A DNA stretch of 64,000 nt, from assembly GCF_900492205.1 (NCBI RefSeq), contig NZ_UEYQ01000002.1, forward strand, positions 62,001 through 126,000, given 5' to 3'. Positions 1 through 8,686 of the stretch are shown here, piece by piece; position 1 is the first letter of the stretch, and every line of letters begins with the position of its first letter. The DNA is from Ciceribacter sp. T2.26MG-112.2 (lineage in GTDB: Bacteria; Pseudomonadota; Alphaproteobacteria; Rhizobiales; Rhizobiaceae). The position numbers were made by a program, and so were the translations under genes. Below the pieces are notes generated by a model, which did no database searches, was not told where the DNA came from, and saw nothing but the letters and a program-made list of their open reading frames with translations.

Positions 1-375
1 CGACGAATATTTCATCTTGCCGGAATGCAGCAGCGCCAGCAGCTCGTCGCGGCTGACCCCGAGCGTCTCGGCGGCGGAATAGAGATAGAGGCCGTGGCCC
101 GCCTCGTCCTGCACCTTGGCCAGCAGGATCGCCTTGCGCTCGAGCGTCGGCGCACGGGTAATCCAGTTGCCTTCCGGCAGCTGGCCGACGATCTCGGAAT
201 GGGCGTGCTGGCCGACCTGACGGATCAGCGTCTTGCGATAGCTTTCCGGCATCCATTCCTTGGGTTCGATCTTCTCGCCGCGGTCGATGCGCTCCTGAAA
301 GGCTCGCTCCTCCGGCGACATCTCGTTCAGCGACTTCACCCGATCACTGTCGGTCTTGACCATTTGCGCATACAT
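1..375 (-). CDS. paaA: Phenylacetyl-CoA epoxidase subunit PaaA (partial, N-terminal 125 aa)
   Basis: Catalytic subunit of the multicomponent ring 1,2-phenylacetyl-CoA epoxidase, a cytoplasmic diiron monooxygenase that starts aerobic phenylacetate degradation. Reading the minus strand from ATG at 375 gives an open frame to the window edge beginning [13 protein letters not shown]. Diiron-ligand candidates are Glu61 (in HSEIVGQ) and the EAGH motif at residues 91-94, as expected for the ferritin-like PaaA family. The full protein is normally a little over 300 residues, so more than half lies outside the window. A good ribosome site (AGGGAGGAAA) precedes the ATG, and the gene starts 17 bases after the thiolase stop, so the two are co-transcribed. 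Identification is from recognised family sequence and from the neighbouring paaX and thiolase genes. Confidence 0.93.
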   Translation of the reverse strand, partial: MYAQMVKTDSDRVKSLNEMSPEERAFQERIDRGEKIEPKEWMPESYRKTLIRQVGQHAHSEIVGQLPEGNWITRAPTLERKAILLAKVQDEAGHGLYLYSAAETLGVSRDELLALLHSGKMKYSS

Positions 376-392
376 GGCGGTTTCCTCCCTGC

Positions 393-1598
393 TCAGATCC
401 GTTCAATGATGATGGCGATGCCCTGGCCCACCCCGATGCACATGGTGCAGAGCGCATAGCGGCCCCCGGTGCGGTGAAGCTGGTACATGGCGGTGGTGAC
501 GAGGCGGGCGCCGGACATGCCGAGCGGATGGCCGAGCGCGATGGCGCCGCCGTTCGGATTGACATGCGCGGCATCGTCGGGGAGCCCGAGTTCCCGAAGG
601 ACGGCGAGCGCCTGGGCCGCAAACGCCTCGTTGAGTTCGATGACGTCCATCTGCGAAAGCGACAGGCCGGCGCGGGCCAGGACCTTGCGGACCGCCGGCA
701 CCGGGCCGACACCCATGATGCGCGGCTCGACGCCGGCTGCGGCCATGGCGACGATCCGGGCGCGGGGTACCAGACCCTGTTCCCTGGCCATGGCTTCCGA
801 GGCGACCACCAGCGCGGCCGCGCCATCGTTGACGCCGGAGGCATTGCCGGCGGTGACGCTGAGATCCGGGCCGTTGACGCCCTTGAGCTTCGACAGCTGC
901 ACGGCGGTGGTGCCGGGACGCGGATGTTCGTCGATCGAGACGACCAGTGGCTCGCCCTTCTTCTGCGGGATCGTGACGGGGACGATCTCGTCGGCAAAGA
1001 CGCCGGCGGCCTGGGCTGCGGCCCAGCGGGCCTGGCTGCGGGCGGCAAAGGCGTCCTGGTCAGCGCGGCTGACATTGTACTGCTCGGCGACATTGTCGGC
1101 CGTCTCGGGCATGGAATGGGTGCCGAACTTCTTCTTCAGTTCCGGATTGGGGAAGCGCCAGCCGATCGTCGTGTCGTAGACCGCGTTCGAACGGGAAAAG
1201 GCTGCGTCCGCCTTCGGCATGACGAAGGGCGCGCGCGTCATGCTCTCAACGCCGCCGGCGATCACCAGGTCGCAATCGCCGCCGCGGATCGCCCGCGCGG
1301 CCATGCCGACGGCATCCATGCCGGAACCACAGAGGCGATTGACGGTCGTTGCCGGAACATTGATCGGCATGCCGGACAGGAGAACGGCCATACGGCCGAC
1401 ATTGCGATTGTCTTCGCCGGCCTGGTTGGCACAGCCGTAGATAAGGTCGTCGACCTTGGACCAGTCGACACTCGGATTGCGCGCCATCAGCGCAGCCAGC
1501 GGCAATGCTGCCAGATCATCCGCCCGCACGGATGCGAGGACCCCGCCATAGCGGCCGACGGGTGTTCGCACGGCATCGCAGATAAAGGCTTGGCTCAT
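393..1598 (-). CDS. paaJ: 3-oxoadipyl-CoA / 3-oxo-5,6-dehydrosuberyl-CoA thiolase
   Basis: Acetyl-CoA acyltransferase of 401 residues, full length for the family. It performs the thiolytic steps at the end of the phenylacetate pathway, releasing acetyl-CoA and succinyl-CoA; the same family includes PcaF of the beta-ketoadipate pathway. The acyl-accepting cysteine is Cys90 in NRLCGSGMD, the catalytic histidine is in [10 protein letters not shown] near residue 357, and the deprotonating cysteine is in CIGVGQG near residue 387. It lies between paaX upstream and paaA downstream on the same strand, which favours a phenylacetate role (paaJ) over protocatechuate (pcaF), although the sequence alone cannot decide. 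The ATG at 1598 is preceded by a GGAG-type ribosome site. A palindromic operator candidate lies 75-125 bases upstream. Confidence 0.9.
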   Translation of the reverse strand: MSQAFICDAVRTPVGRYGGVLASVRADDLAALPLAALMARNPSVDWSKVDDLIYGCANQAGEDNRNVGRMAVLLSGMPINVPATTVNRLCGSGMDAVGMAARAIRGGDCDLVIAGGVESMTRAPFVMPKADAAFSRSNAVYDTTIGWRFPNPELKKKFGTHSMPETADNVAEQYNVSRADQDAFAARSQARWAAAQAAGVFADEIVPVTIPQKKGEPLVVSIDEHPRPGTTAVQLSKLKGVNGPDLSVTAGNASGVNDGAAALVVASEAMAREQGLVPRARIVAMAAAGVEPRIMGVGPVPAVRKVLARAGLSLSQMDVIELNEAFAAQALAVLRELGLPDDAAHVNPNGGAIALGHPLGMSGARLVTTAMYQLHRTGGRYALCTMCIGVGQGIAIIIERI

Positions 1599-1672
1599 CG
1601 ATCACTCCTCCACGAGTATCAGCTGCAGCTGGCACGTCTCCAATTCGCCAACCGATCGGTCAGCTTATAGCG

Positions 1673-1723
1673 CCAAAACATCACACAGGAAAGCGGTTTT
1701 TTGATGTGTGCGTGATGTTTTGG
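1673..1723. promoter_or_regulatory. Long inverted repeat upstream of paaJ, candidate PaaX operator
   Basis: CCAAAACATCAC at 1673-1684 is repeated exactly, inverted, as GTGATGTTTTGG at 1712-1723. A nested direct repeat TGATGTGTG-CGTGATGT spans 1703-1719. The site lies in the 171-base gap between paaX and the paaJ-paaA genes, where a PaaX phenylacetyl-CoA-responsive repressor would be expected to bind. PaaX as the ligand is inferred from position. A separate short palindrome, ACCGATCGGT, is at 1651-1660. Confidence 0.6.
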
Positions 1724-1769
1724 GTCGATTGCCGGGCCGAGCAGGAATTATCCTTTTCCTTTCTGCTAC

Positions 1770-2645
1770 TTAGTCTGCAGTCTCGAGCGACAGTGATTGC
1801 AGCCGTGCCGCGGTTTCGGCCGTTTCCGCCGGCAGATGGCCATCTCGGCCTTCGAACCGGGCCGCGATATGGGCGTCGGCCAGGGGGGAGAGCGAGCGGT
1901 AGAGACGGGCAAAGAGCCGGCGGGCAGCAAGACCCGGCCAATCGAGGGGAAGTGCGTCGGCGGGCAGCCGTGGATCACGCAGTAGCACGGCGCGATAGAC
2001 CTGAACCAACAGAAGCCGCGCGCTGACCGCATCGGCCGGCAGCAAGGTCTCGCCTTGCTCCAGCGCCGCCGAAAGCGGCGAGAACAGATCGATCATCGCG
2101 CGGTACTCGTCGGCAAATGACCCGAGATCCCAGAGCGTTGCCGCATACTCGGCCAGCAAGCCGCCGTCCTTCATGACGTCGGCGCTAAAGGTGAGGCCGG
2201 AAAGCGTAGCATTTTCCGGATGATTTGGCCGAAGGTAGAGGTCCGGCCCCATGCGGCCGAGACGAAAGCGGCGGGCAACCTCGTCGGAAAGGCCCGGCGC
2301 ATGATGAATGAGGAAACCGTCGGCCTCGGCCTGCGGGCCATAAAGCAGCCTTGCTGCGGCGGCGAACTCCGTCCGTGCACCGGATGCCAGCCTATAGTAG
2401 GATCGCCGGCCATCACGCTCACCGACCAGTTGCTCGGCCGCGACCAGACGCGAGACAGCGGTGCGCACCAGCGTCTCGCTGATCCCGAGCCGCGCGCAGA
2501 TCTCCACCAGCGTGCCCATCCACAACACGCCGCCGCGCGGCACGACGATATCGCCGTAGATCGTAACGATCATCGCGGGCGCGCGAATGGTCAGGCCCTG
2601 CTGCAGCAGCGGCAACCATGTGGTTCCAGGCAGCGCAACGGACAT
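1770..2645 (-). CDS. paaX: PaaX-type phenylacetate degradation repressor
   Basis: Transcriptional repressor of phenylacetate catabolism; in the known family phenylacetyl-CoA is the inducer. The N-terminal region (residues about 10-90 from the chosen start) is a winged helix-turn-helix with the family-typical IVTIYGDIVVPRGG stretch, followed by a long PaaX C-terminal domain ending near residue 291. The chosen start is the ATG at 2645 (MSVALPGTTW) because GGAGG sits at the right distance before it. A longer frame to 2729 exists, but its extra 28 residues do not look family-like and lack a better ribosome site. The gene precedes paaJ and paaA on the same strand. The family usually runs to about 300 residues, so the size fits. 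Confidence 0.9.
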   Translation of the reverse strand: MSVALPGTTWLPLLQQGLTIRAPAMIVTIYGDIVVPRGGVLWMGTLVEICARLGISETLVRTAVSRLVAAEQLVGERDGRRSYYRLASGARTEFAAAARLLYGPQAEADGFLIHHAPGLSDEVARRFRLGRMGPDLYLRPNHPENATLSGLTFSADVMKDGGLLAEYAATLWDLGSFADEYRAMIDLFSPLSAALEQGETLLPADAVSARLLLVQVYRAVLLRDPRLPADALPLDWPGLAARRLFARLYRSLSPLADAHIAARFEGRDGHLPAETAETAARLQSLSLETAD

Positions 2646-2885
2646 TTCGCCTCCAAACATGCAGTCGGGTAAATACGCTCGGCCGGACGGCCGGCGGTTC
2701 AACGCGTTGATTTTCCGAGGTAGGCGCACCGCAGATGAATGTCAAATTGCCGGCCATTATCCGCTTTCAGGCGCGGATGCCGAGTGGCCGGATCGGTGGA
2801 TCTGGTTCGACGTTTCCCCGGCTCATACCCCCCCCAATGATTGGCGCGATTGCGCAAAAAGCTCCTCGACTTTTGTTCGACATCT

Positions 2886-2915
2886 CGCTAGTTAGTGATT
2901 GATAACTAACTAGCG
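2886..2915. promoter_or_regulatory. TetR operator, 11-bp perfect inverted repeat
   Basis: CGCTAGTTAGT at 2886-2896 and ACTAACTAGCG at 2905-2915 are exact inverted copies separated by 8 bases. The repeat ends 13 bases before the ATG of the TetR-family gene, the usual place for an autoregulatory TetR operator overlapping the promoter. The remaining gap back to paaX (2646-2885) shows no gene. Confidence 0.8.
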
Positions 2916-2928
2916 GACCGGATTGTCG

Positions 2929-3543
2929 ATGGTGCGTAAGACGGCGGATGAGCGCAAGGACGAGATATTGCGGGCGGCGCTGCGGCTTGCCGACGAGTTG
3001 GGCCCCGACCGGCTCACCACCAATGCGGTCGCGGAAGCTGTCGGGCTGACGCAACCGGGGATCTTCAGGCACTTCCCGACAAAAACTGTCCTGTGGCAGG
3101 CCGTGGCGGCGGATATTGCCGATCGGCTGCAGGCGGCCTGGGGTGAGGCCCGGGCCTCGAGCGCGACGCCGGAGGGCCGAATTGTAGCGCTGGTCGATGC
3201 CCAGCTCGGGCTAATCGATGCCAGCCCTGCCATACCCGCGATCCTGTTCTCGCGCGAACTGCGTGTCGAGAACGACGTGCTCCGCCAGTCCTTCGTCGGT
3301 TTGATGACGGCGTTTCACGGCATCCTTGCCGGCGAACTGACCGCGGCGCGCGATGCCGGTACGGTCCGCCAGGACCTCGATCCGGCGGACGGTGCAGTGC
3401 TGCTGATCTCGCTTGTCCAGGGGCTGGCGATGCGATGGTCGCTCGGTGGGCGCGGCTTTGCCTTGCGGCCGGAGGGCGCGCGGCTACTGACCGTGCAGAT
3501 GGCGTTGTTCCTGGGGTCGGCGATAGAGGGGAAGCAGTCATGA
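2929..3543 (+). CDS. TetR/AcrR-family transcriptional regulator
   Basis: Predicted repressor of the efflux genes that follow it. The N-terminal 50 residues form a TetR helix-turn-helix, with recognition region LTTNAVAEAVGLTQPGIFRHF followed by the usual TKTVLWQAV. The C-terminal half is a helical ligand and dimerisation domain. The ATG at 2929 is preferred over the TTG at 2923, which would add two residues. A perfect 11-bp inverted repeat lies just upstream. The stop codon overlaps the start of the HlyD-like gene (ATGA), so the pair was one operon. Because the downstream transporter is broken, the regulator may now control nothing useful except itself. The ligand cannot be predicted. Confidence 0.9.
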   Translation: MVRKTADERKDEILRAALRLADELGPDRLTTNAVAEAVGLTQPGIFRHFPTKTVLWQAVAADIADRLQAAWGEARASSATPEGRIVALVDAQLGLIDASPAIPAILFSRELRVENDVLRQSFVGLMTAFHGILAGELTAARDAGTVRQDLDPADGAVLLISLVQGLAMRWSLGGRGFALRPEGARLLTVQMALFLGSAIEGKQS

Positions 3544-4382
3544 TGGGCGGAAAGATCAAAGTCGTTCTGGTGGCCGTGGCGGTCGTCGCTGCAGGTGTTC
3601 TAGCCTATGTCCTTTTGACCAAGCGGCCGATCGTCGTTCCGGTTGCCGCCGTCGAGCGGAATGTCGCGGTGAAGGTGTACGGGCTCGATACGGTGGAGGC
3701 GCGGATCGTATCGAAGATCGGGTTCGAGGTCGGCGGTGCGCTGGCCGATCTCTCCGTCGATAGCGGTGACGTCGTGACGCGCGGCCAGGAGCTGGCGCGA
3801 TTGCATCGGGATGCGCAGCAGGCCCGGGTGGCGAGGGCTAAGGCGGCAATTGCCGCTACGGCGGCAAATACCCGCAAGGCGGGGGCCAATGTCGAGAAGG
3901 CCAGGGCAGTGCTTGCGCAACGCCAGGCGGACGACACACGCCAGCAGGAACTGGCTGGTCGAAATGCGATTTCTCGTCAGACCGCCGAGGAGGCGAAACG
4001 CGACGTCGAGGTTGCAGCCGCCGAACTCACCGTCGCGCAGACGGAGGTGGATGTTCTCGTTTCACAAGCGGCCGATGCCGCCGCGGCACTCGATTACGAG
4101 ACCGCCGTGCTCAAGCAGCATGTTCTGCAGGCACCCTTCGACGCGGTCGTCGTCGCTCGCCATGCCGAAGCTGGTGCCGTCGTGCGGACCGGTGATGCGA
4201 TCTTCACGCTCATGGATCCCAAGACCGTCTGGACTCTGGCATACATCGACGAGGAGCGCGCCGGCGCGCTGGCCGTCGGACAGCCGGCCGATGGTTCGGC
4301 TGCGATCCATGCCGCATGACGTCTACAGGGGGAAGGTGGCGCGCATCGGCATCGAAAGCGACCGCGCCAACGAGGAGCGAAC
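3540..4382 (+). pseudogene. HlyD/DevB-type membrane-fusion protein, frameshifted and truncated
   Basis: Remnant of the periplasmic adaptor subunit of an ABC or tripartite efflux pump. From ATG 3540 it has an N-terminal membrane anchor (residues about 6-25), a lipoyl half-motif, a long alpha-helical hairpin rich in Ala/Gln/Glu, and a second lipoyl part (LQAPFDAVVVARHAEAGAVV). The frame ends at 4319 with a nonsense tail. Family-like sequence (VRLRSMPHDVYRGKVARIG) continues in the next frame from 4291, so a single extra G around 4293-4294 (GATGGTT against an expected GATGTT) has shifted the frame. The adaptor sequence then stops near ANEER (about 4375), where ATPase sequence begins. The gene is therefore broken twice: by a 1-base insertion and by a deletion junction. 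Confidence 0.8.
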
Positions 4383-4555
4383 CGACCGCGGCGCTCGATT
4401 CCAAGCGGGCCGGGATCGTCATGGATCTGCTGCGCAAGCTCGCCGCCGAACAGGACGCCTGCATTGTCGCGGTGACCCATGACGAAAAGATCTACGACCG
4501 TTTCGATCGGCTTTTCCATCTGCGCGATGGTAAGTTGGAAAACCAGGAAGGAGCA
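4376..4555 (+). pseudogene. C-terminal remnant of a DevA/LolD-type ABC ATPase
   Basis: In the frame starting AGC GAA CCG at about 4376 the sequence reads SEPTAALDSKRAG, the end of Walker B and the D-loop, and then VAVTHDEKIYDRFDRLF, the H-loop region, and LRDGKLE. These are the last roughly 55 residues of a MacB/LolD/DevA ATP-binding subunit. The Walker A, signature motif and start of Walker B (normally ADEPTAALD) are absent. The reading frame has no stop at the expected end and runs into the next gene. DevBCA-type operons are ordered adaptor, permease, ATPase, so one deletion between the adaptor and Walker B would have removed the whole permease. There is no functional transporter left. Confidence 0.75.
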
Positions 4556-4559
4556 CGGC

Positions 4560-4955
4560 ATGAGCACGATTCCACAAGGCGGCTGGGGGCTGAAGGTGGC
4601 AGGCGCCTTCGGTCTTGTCTTTGGCCTGTTGACGATCTTCTCCGGCGGTACGGCGCTGTTCGGCGACGAGGCGGCACGGGCGGCCGTGGGCAATGCCGTT
4701 CCGTTCGTCTTGTGGTTCAATTTCATCGCCGGATTCTTCTATGTCCTGGCCGGGCTGGGGCTCCTGCTGAAACGGCGCTTGGCGGTCTGGCTATCCATTG
4801 CGATTGCCGTGGCGACGGCATTGGTGCTGGCGGCTTTCGGGCTGCATGTGGCAGGCGGCGGGCTCTACGAGATGCGTACCGTCGGCGCGATGCTTCTGCG
4901 CACGGCCGTATGGGCGTCCATCGCCGCTGTTTCGTGGCGGTCCACGCGTCCGTAG
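4560..4955 (+). CDS. Small integral membrane protein of unknown function
   Basis: Protein of 131 residues that I do not recognise. It has about four hydrophobic segments, at roughly residues 12-32, 45-66, 72-95 and 105-122, so it should be an inner-membrane protein. The ATG at 4560 has an AGGAAGGAG ribosome site directly upstream, within the end of the ATPase remnant, which suggests it was the last gene of the former efflux operon. It converges on the Crp/Fnr regulator gene with a 21-base gap. It may be a small accessory membrane protein, but no function can be assigned. Confidence 0.7.
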   Translation: MSTIPQGGWGLKVAGAFGLVFGLLTIFSGGTALFGDEAARAAVGNAVPFVLWFNFIAGFFYVLAGLGLLLKRRLAVWLSIAIAVATALVLAAFGLHVAGGGLYEMRTVGAMLLRTAVWASIAAVSWRSTRP

Positions 4956-4976
4956 CCGAAGTCTCGCAGCGGTCAG

Positions 4977-5690
4977 TTAGTCTCGCGGCAATCGCGGTTC
5001 GCCGTCATCGATCAGCGGCGATGGCCGGGCATAATCGATGAGCTTGCCGATATCGACAATGTCGACCTGCAGTCCCTTGATATTGACGCCATGCGCCGAC
5101 AGGGCAGAAAACCCGCGCGACAGGTTTTCCGCCGTCATGCCGAGATAGGCGGCCAGGATCCGCTTTTCGTACGGAATGGTCAGGCGCCCTTCGCCGCCCT
5201 GGCTGCGCTCCTCCCGGAGCAGCCAGTTGGCCAGACGTTCCGCTCCGCTGCGCAGTTTCTGATTCTTCAATTCCTTGACCGTGCGCCGGTAGGCGCTTGC
5301 CAGTTCGAACACCACCGCCTTCATGAAATCGTGATCCTCTGCCAGCAGCTCGCGAATGAGGTTGGCGGGGATCATCAGGATCCGGGCAGGCGTCAGGGTT
5401 CTGGCGGACTGAAGACAGATGTCGTTGTTGAGCACGGCCGCAAGTATGAACAGATTTACAGGCCCGAGTATTTCAATTACCGTTTCGTCACCAGTTGCAG
5501 ACGACGACATTTCTACCAGTCCGTCGAGGACGATGTAGAGAAAATCTGCTGGCCTATTCTCCTCGAGGAGTATCGTTCCGGCAGGGAATGATTGCAGGAA
5601 GCTGGGGGCTATTGCCCGTTGGAAGGTGTTTTCCTTCACCCCCCTGAAGACGTTCAGACATTTCAGCTTTTCGATATCTTCAGCGCGCAT
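4977..5690 (-). CDS. narR: Crp/Fnr-family regulator, NarR-like
   Basis: Predicted activator of the nitrate reductase operon it diverges from. Residues 20-120 form a cyclic-nucleotide-type beta-roll (effector domain), residues 125-150 the long dimer helix, and residues 165-225 the winged helix-turn-helix (ILAAYLGMTAENLSRGFSAL). It lacks the N-terminal cysteine cluster that holds the 4Fe-4S centre of Fnr; only isolated cysteines such as Cys11 are present, so direct oxygen sensing is unlikely. In Paracoccus a cluster-less relative, NarR, is divergent from a fused narK and is needed for nitrate- or nitrite-dependent narKGHJI expression. The same layout here supports that role. It could also be a NnrR/DNR-type NO sensor. 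Confidence 0.7.
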   Translation of the reverse strand: MRAEDIEKLKCLNVFRGVKENTFQRAIAPSFLQSFPAGTILLEENRPADFLYIVLDGLVEMSSSATGDETVIEILGPVNLFILAAVLNNDICLQSARTLTPARILMIPANLIRELLAEDHDFMKAVVFELASAYRRTVKELKNQKLRSGAERLANWLLREERSQGGEGRLTIPYEKRILAAYLGMTAENLSRGFSALSAHGVNIKGLQVDIVDIGKLIDYARPSPLIDDGEPRLPRD

Positions 5691-5843
5691 CGCATGGGTC
5701 CCGGCTCGTTGCCGCGGATATCAATCCATGGAACGAAAAATGTCAAATCGACAGGCAAACTAAGTAAAGCATACAATCAAAATAATAATATCCAAATATT
5801 GCCAAATGCAGTCTAGAAAAAATATCGCATAAAAACAATACCG

Positions 5844-5857
5844 TTGACCCAGATCAA
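5844..5857. promoter_or_regulatory. FNR/NNR-type box upstream of narK
   Basis: TTGACCCAGATCAA fits the Crp/Fnr-type consensus TTGAY-N4-RTCAA with symmetric arms, and is extended by G and C on either side. Its centre is about 74 bases before the narK start, allowing a class II activator position at -41.5 and a short leader. The 5691-5843 stretch between narR and this box is strikingly AT-rich and contains TGTCAAATCGACA at 5741-5753, a second weak palindrome nearer narR. The likely binding protein is the divergent NarR-like regulator and/or a genomic Fnr. Confidence 0.8.
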
Positions 5858-5924
5858 CAAAAACAATCCGCGACTGGTCTCTTATTGCTTGGAAATACGT
5901 GTAATCCGAACCAGGAGCATGGCT

Positions 5925-8669
5925 ATGCCAAACCCATTGGATGGCAATCCGCAGGGGCAAAGGACCGCTTTGGCGATGAGTACCATCGCCTTTACTGTCT
6001 GTTTCGCCGTATGGACGATCTTCGCAATCATCGGCATTCAGATCCGCAAGGATCTGAATCTCTCCGAAACCCAGTTCGGCCTGCTGGTCGGCACGCCGAT
6101 CCTCACCGGATCGCTCATCCGCGTTGTGCTCGGCATCTGGACGGACAGGTACGGCGGCCGGGTGGTCTTCGTCGCCACCATGCTGGCCGCAGCGGTGGCA
6201 ACCTTCTTCCTGACCTACGCCACCAACTATCCGCAGATGCTGATCGCAGCGCTCGGCGTCGGCATCGCCGGCGGCTCCTTCGCGGTCGGCGTGGCCTATG
6301 TGTCGCGCTGGTATCCGCCGGAAAAGCAGGGCACGGCGCTTGGCATCTTCGGCGCCGGCAATGTCGGCTCCGCAGTCACCAAGTTCCTGGCGCCGCTGGT
6401 GCTGGTCGCCTTCGGCTGGCACGCGGTCGCCCAGGTCTGGGCCGGCGCGCTGGTGGTCATGGCGATCGTCTTCTGGTTCACCACCAAGGATGATCCGGTT
6501 CTGGTCGAGCGCCGCCGCACCGGCGAAAAGCCGAAGAGCACCTGGCTCGAGCTCGAGCCGCTGAAGAATGTCCAGGTCTGGCGCTTCTCGCTCTATTATT
6601 TCTTCGTCTTCGGCGCCTTTGTCGCTCTGGCGCTCTGGCTGCCGCAATATCTGATCAAGGTCTATGGCGTGGACATCCGGGCCGCAGGCATGATCGCCGC
6701 CTTCTTCTCGGTCCCCGCCAGCCTGTTCCGCGCCTATGGCGGCCATCTCTCCGACGTCTATGGGGCGCGCCGCGTCATGTACTGGACCTTCCTGGTCTCC
6801 GTCGCCGCGACCTTTGTTCTGTCCTATCCGCCGACCGATTATGTCGTGCAGGGGGTCAACGGACCGATCGCCTTCCATGCGGAGATGGGACTGATCGGCT
6901 TCACCGTCACGGTCTTCATCCTCGGTTTCTTCATGGCGCTCGGCAAGGCCGCGGTATTCAAGCACATCCCCGTCTACTATCCCGGCAATGTCGGTTCCGT
7001 CGGCGGCCTGGTCGGCATGATCGGCGGCCTCGGCGGCTTCATCCTGCCGATCGTCTTCGGCCTGTTGCTCGACCTCACCGGCCTGTGGACCAGCTGTTTT
7101 ATGCTGCTGTTCCTGATCGCGCTCGGCTCGCTTACCTGGATGCATTTCGCCGTCCGCCACATGGAACAGGAGGCTGCGGGCGAAAAGCTTGGCGAACTGC
7201 CATCCTTCCCGGAAATGCAGGGCATGGAGAAGGGAGGCCTCAAGGCTGTCAAGGAAAGCCATGCGGTGCTGACCGACTGGCGCCCGCAAGATCCGGTCTT
7301 CTGGGAGGAAAAGGGCCGCAAGATCGCCCGCCGCAATCTGTGGCTCTCGATCCCGGCTCTGCTTTTGTCCTTCGCCGTCTGGCAGGTCTGGTCGGTCGTC
7401 GTCGCCAAGCTTCCGCTGGTCGGCTTCACCTTCACCACCGATCAGCTGTTCTGGCTGGCTGCGCTTCCGGGCCTGTCGGGTGCGACGCTGCGCATCTTCT
7501 ATTCCTTCATGGTGCCGGTCTTCGGCGGGCGCCTGTGGACGACGCTCACCACCTGGTCGCTGATCATCCCGGCACTCGGTATCGGCTATGCCGTGCAGAA
7601 TCCCGACACGCCCTATGCGATCCTGCTGTTGCTCGCGCTGCTGTGCGGCTTCGGCGGCGGCAATTTCGCCTCCTCCATGTCGAACATCTCCTTCTTCTTC
7701 CCGAAGGCGGAGAAGGGCAATGCGCTGGCTCTCAATGCCGGCCTCGGCAACCTCGGCGTCAGCGTCGTGCAGTTCGTCGTGCCGCTTGCCATCACTGCCG
7801 GCATCTTCGGCAGTCTTGGCGGTGACCCCGCCATGGTCAAGTCCGCGACCGGAGAGGCGCCGCTCTGGCTGCAGAATGCCGGCTTCTTCTTCGTGCCCTT
7901 CATCATCCTTGCCGCGCTTGGCAACTGGTTCGGCATGAACGACATAGCCTCGGCCAAGGCGTCGTTCTCGGAGCAGGCCGTGATCTTCCAGCGCAAGCAC
8001 AACTGGATCATGTGCTGGCTCTATACCGGCACCTTCGGTTCCTTCATCGGCTATTCGGCAGGCTTCCCGCTTCTGACCAAGACGCTCTTTCCGGACGTCA
8101 ACGTGCTGCAGTTCGCCTTCCTCGGTCCGCTGGTCGGCGCTCTGTCGCGCTCCGGTACCGGCTGGCTTGCCGACAAGTACGGCGGGGCGAGGGTCACCTT
8201 CTGGGCTTTCGCCCTGATGATGATCGGCGTCTCCGGTGTGCTGTGGTTCATCGGCATCAAGGAACAGCCGAATGCCTTCTGGGGTTTCTTCGCCTCCTTC
8301 CTGCTGCTCTTCTTCGCCACCGGCGTCGGCAATGCGTCGACCTTCCAGATGATCCCGGCGATCATGGGCAAGGAAATGGGCCGGCTGATGCCACAGGCAA
8401 CCCCGGAACAACGTCGCCTGCAGGCCGAGAAGGAATCGGCCGCGATCACCGGATTCACCTCGGCGATCGCCGCCTTCGGTGCCTTCTTCATCCCCAAGGG
8501 TTACGGCACTTCGATCGCCATGACCGGCGGGCCGGAAGCAGCGCTCTGGGCCTTCCTGTTCTTCTACATCACCTGCCTGGCGATCACCTGGGCCGTCTAC
8601 ACCCGCAAGGGCGGACTGCTCCATGACGTCGAGCGAGGCCGGGTCAGCCCGACCGCAGCAACCGCCTGA
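5925..8669 (+). CDS. narK: Fused NarK1-NarK2 nitrate/nitrite transporter
   Basis: Inner-membrane major-facilitator protein of 914 residues, double the family's usual length. Two complete 12-helix NarK domains are joined: residues about 15-420 and about 465-905, linked by a charged stretch around residues 408-465. In characterised fusions (Paracoccus) the first half acts as a nitrate/proton symporter and the second as a nitrate/nitrite antiporter; this assignment is by homology. Each half carries NarK-type nitrate signature regions rich in Gly (for example GNVGSVGGLVGMIGGLGG in half one, LNAGLGNLGVSVVQFVVP in half two). Start chosen at ATG 5925 because AGGAG at 5913-5917 is correctly spaced from it and too close to the ATG at 5919. 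narG follows after 17 bases. Confidence 0.93.
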   Translation: MPNPLDGNPQGQRTALAMSTIAFTVCFAVWTIFAIIGIQIRKDLNLSETQFGLLVGTPILTGSLIRVVLGIWTDRYGGRVVFVATMLAAAVATFFLTYATNYPQMLIAALGVGIAGGSFAVGVAYVSRWYPPEKQGTALGIFGAGNVGSAVTKFLAPLVLVAFGWHAVAQVWAGALVVMAIVFWFTTKDDPVLVERRRTGEKPKSTWLELEPLKNVQVWRFSLYYFFVFGAFVALALWLPQYLIKVYGVDIRAAGMIAAFFSVPASLFRAYGGHLSDVYGARRVMYWTFLVSVAATFVLSYPPTDYVVQGVNGPIAFHAEMGLIGFTVTVFILGFFMALGKAAVFKHIPVYYPGNVGSVGGLVGMIGGLGGFILPIVFGLLLDLTGLWTSCFMLLFLIALGSLTWMHFAVRHMEQEAAGEKLGELPSFPEMQGMEKGGLKAVKESHAVLTDWRPQDPVFWEEKGRKIARRNLWLSIPALLLSFAVWQVWSVVVAKLPLVGFTFTTDQLFWLAALPGLSGATLRIFYSFMVPVFGGRLWTTLTTWSLIIPALGIGYAVQNPDTPYAILLLLALLCGFGGGNFASSMSNISFFFPKAEKGNALALNAGLGNLGVSVVQFVVPLAITAGIFGSLGGDPAMVKSATGEAPLWLQNAGFFFVPFIILAALGNWFGMNDIASAKASFSEQAVIFQRKHNWIMCWLYTGTFGSFIGYSAGFPLLTKTLFPDVNVLQFAFLGPLVGALSRSGTGWLADKYGGARVTFWAFALMMIGVSGVLWFIGIKEQPNAFWGFFASFLLLFFATGVGNASTFQMIPAIMGKEMGRLMPQATPEQRRLQAEKESAAITGFTSAIAAFGAFFIPKGYGTSIAMTGGPEAALWAFLFFYITCLAITWAVYTRKGGLLHDVERGRVSPTAATA

Positions 8670-8686
8670 ATTCGGAGGACAATATC

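Noticed and set aside
474-1670. Plus-strand frame opposite paaJ
   Set aside because: Shadow of the thiolase gene, no domain recognised.
4977-5690. Oxygen-sensing Fnr
   Set aside because: The N-terminal cysteine cluster needed for the iron-sulfur centre is missing.
5760-8624. 954-residue open frame on the minus strand opposite narK
   Set aside because: It is an antisense shadow of a high-GC gene; its composition is rich in Arg/Asp/Glu/Gly with no recognisable domain, while the plus strand encodes a complete NarK.
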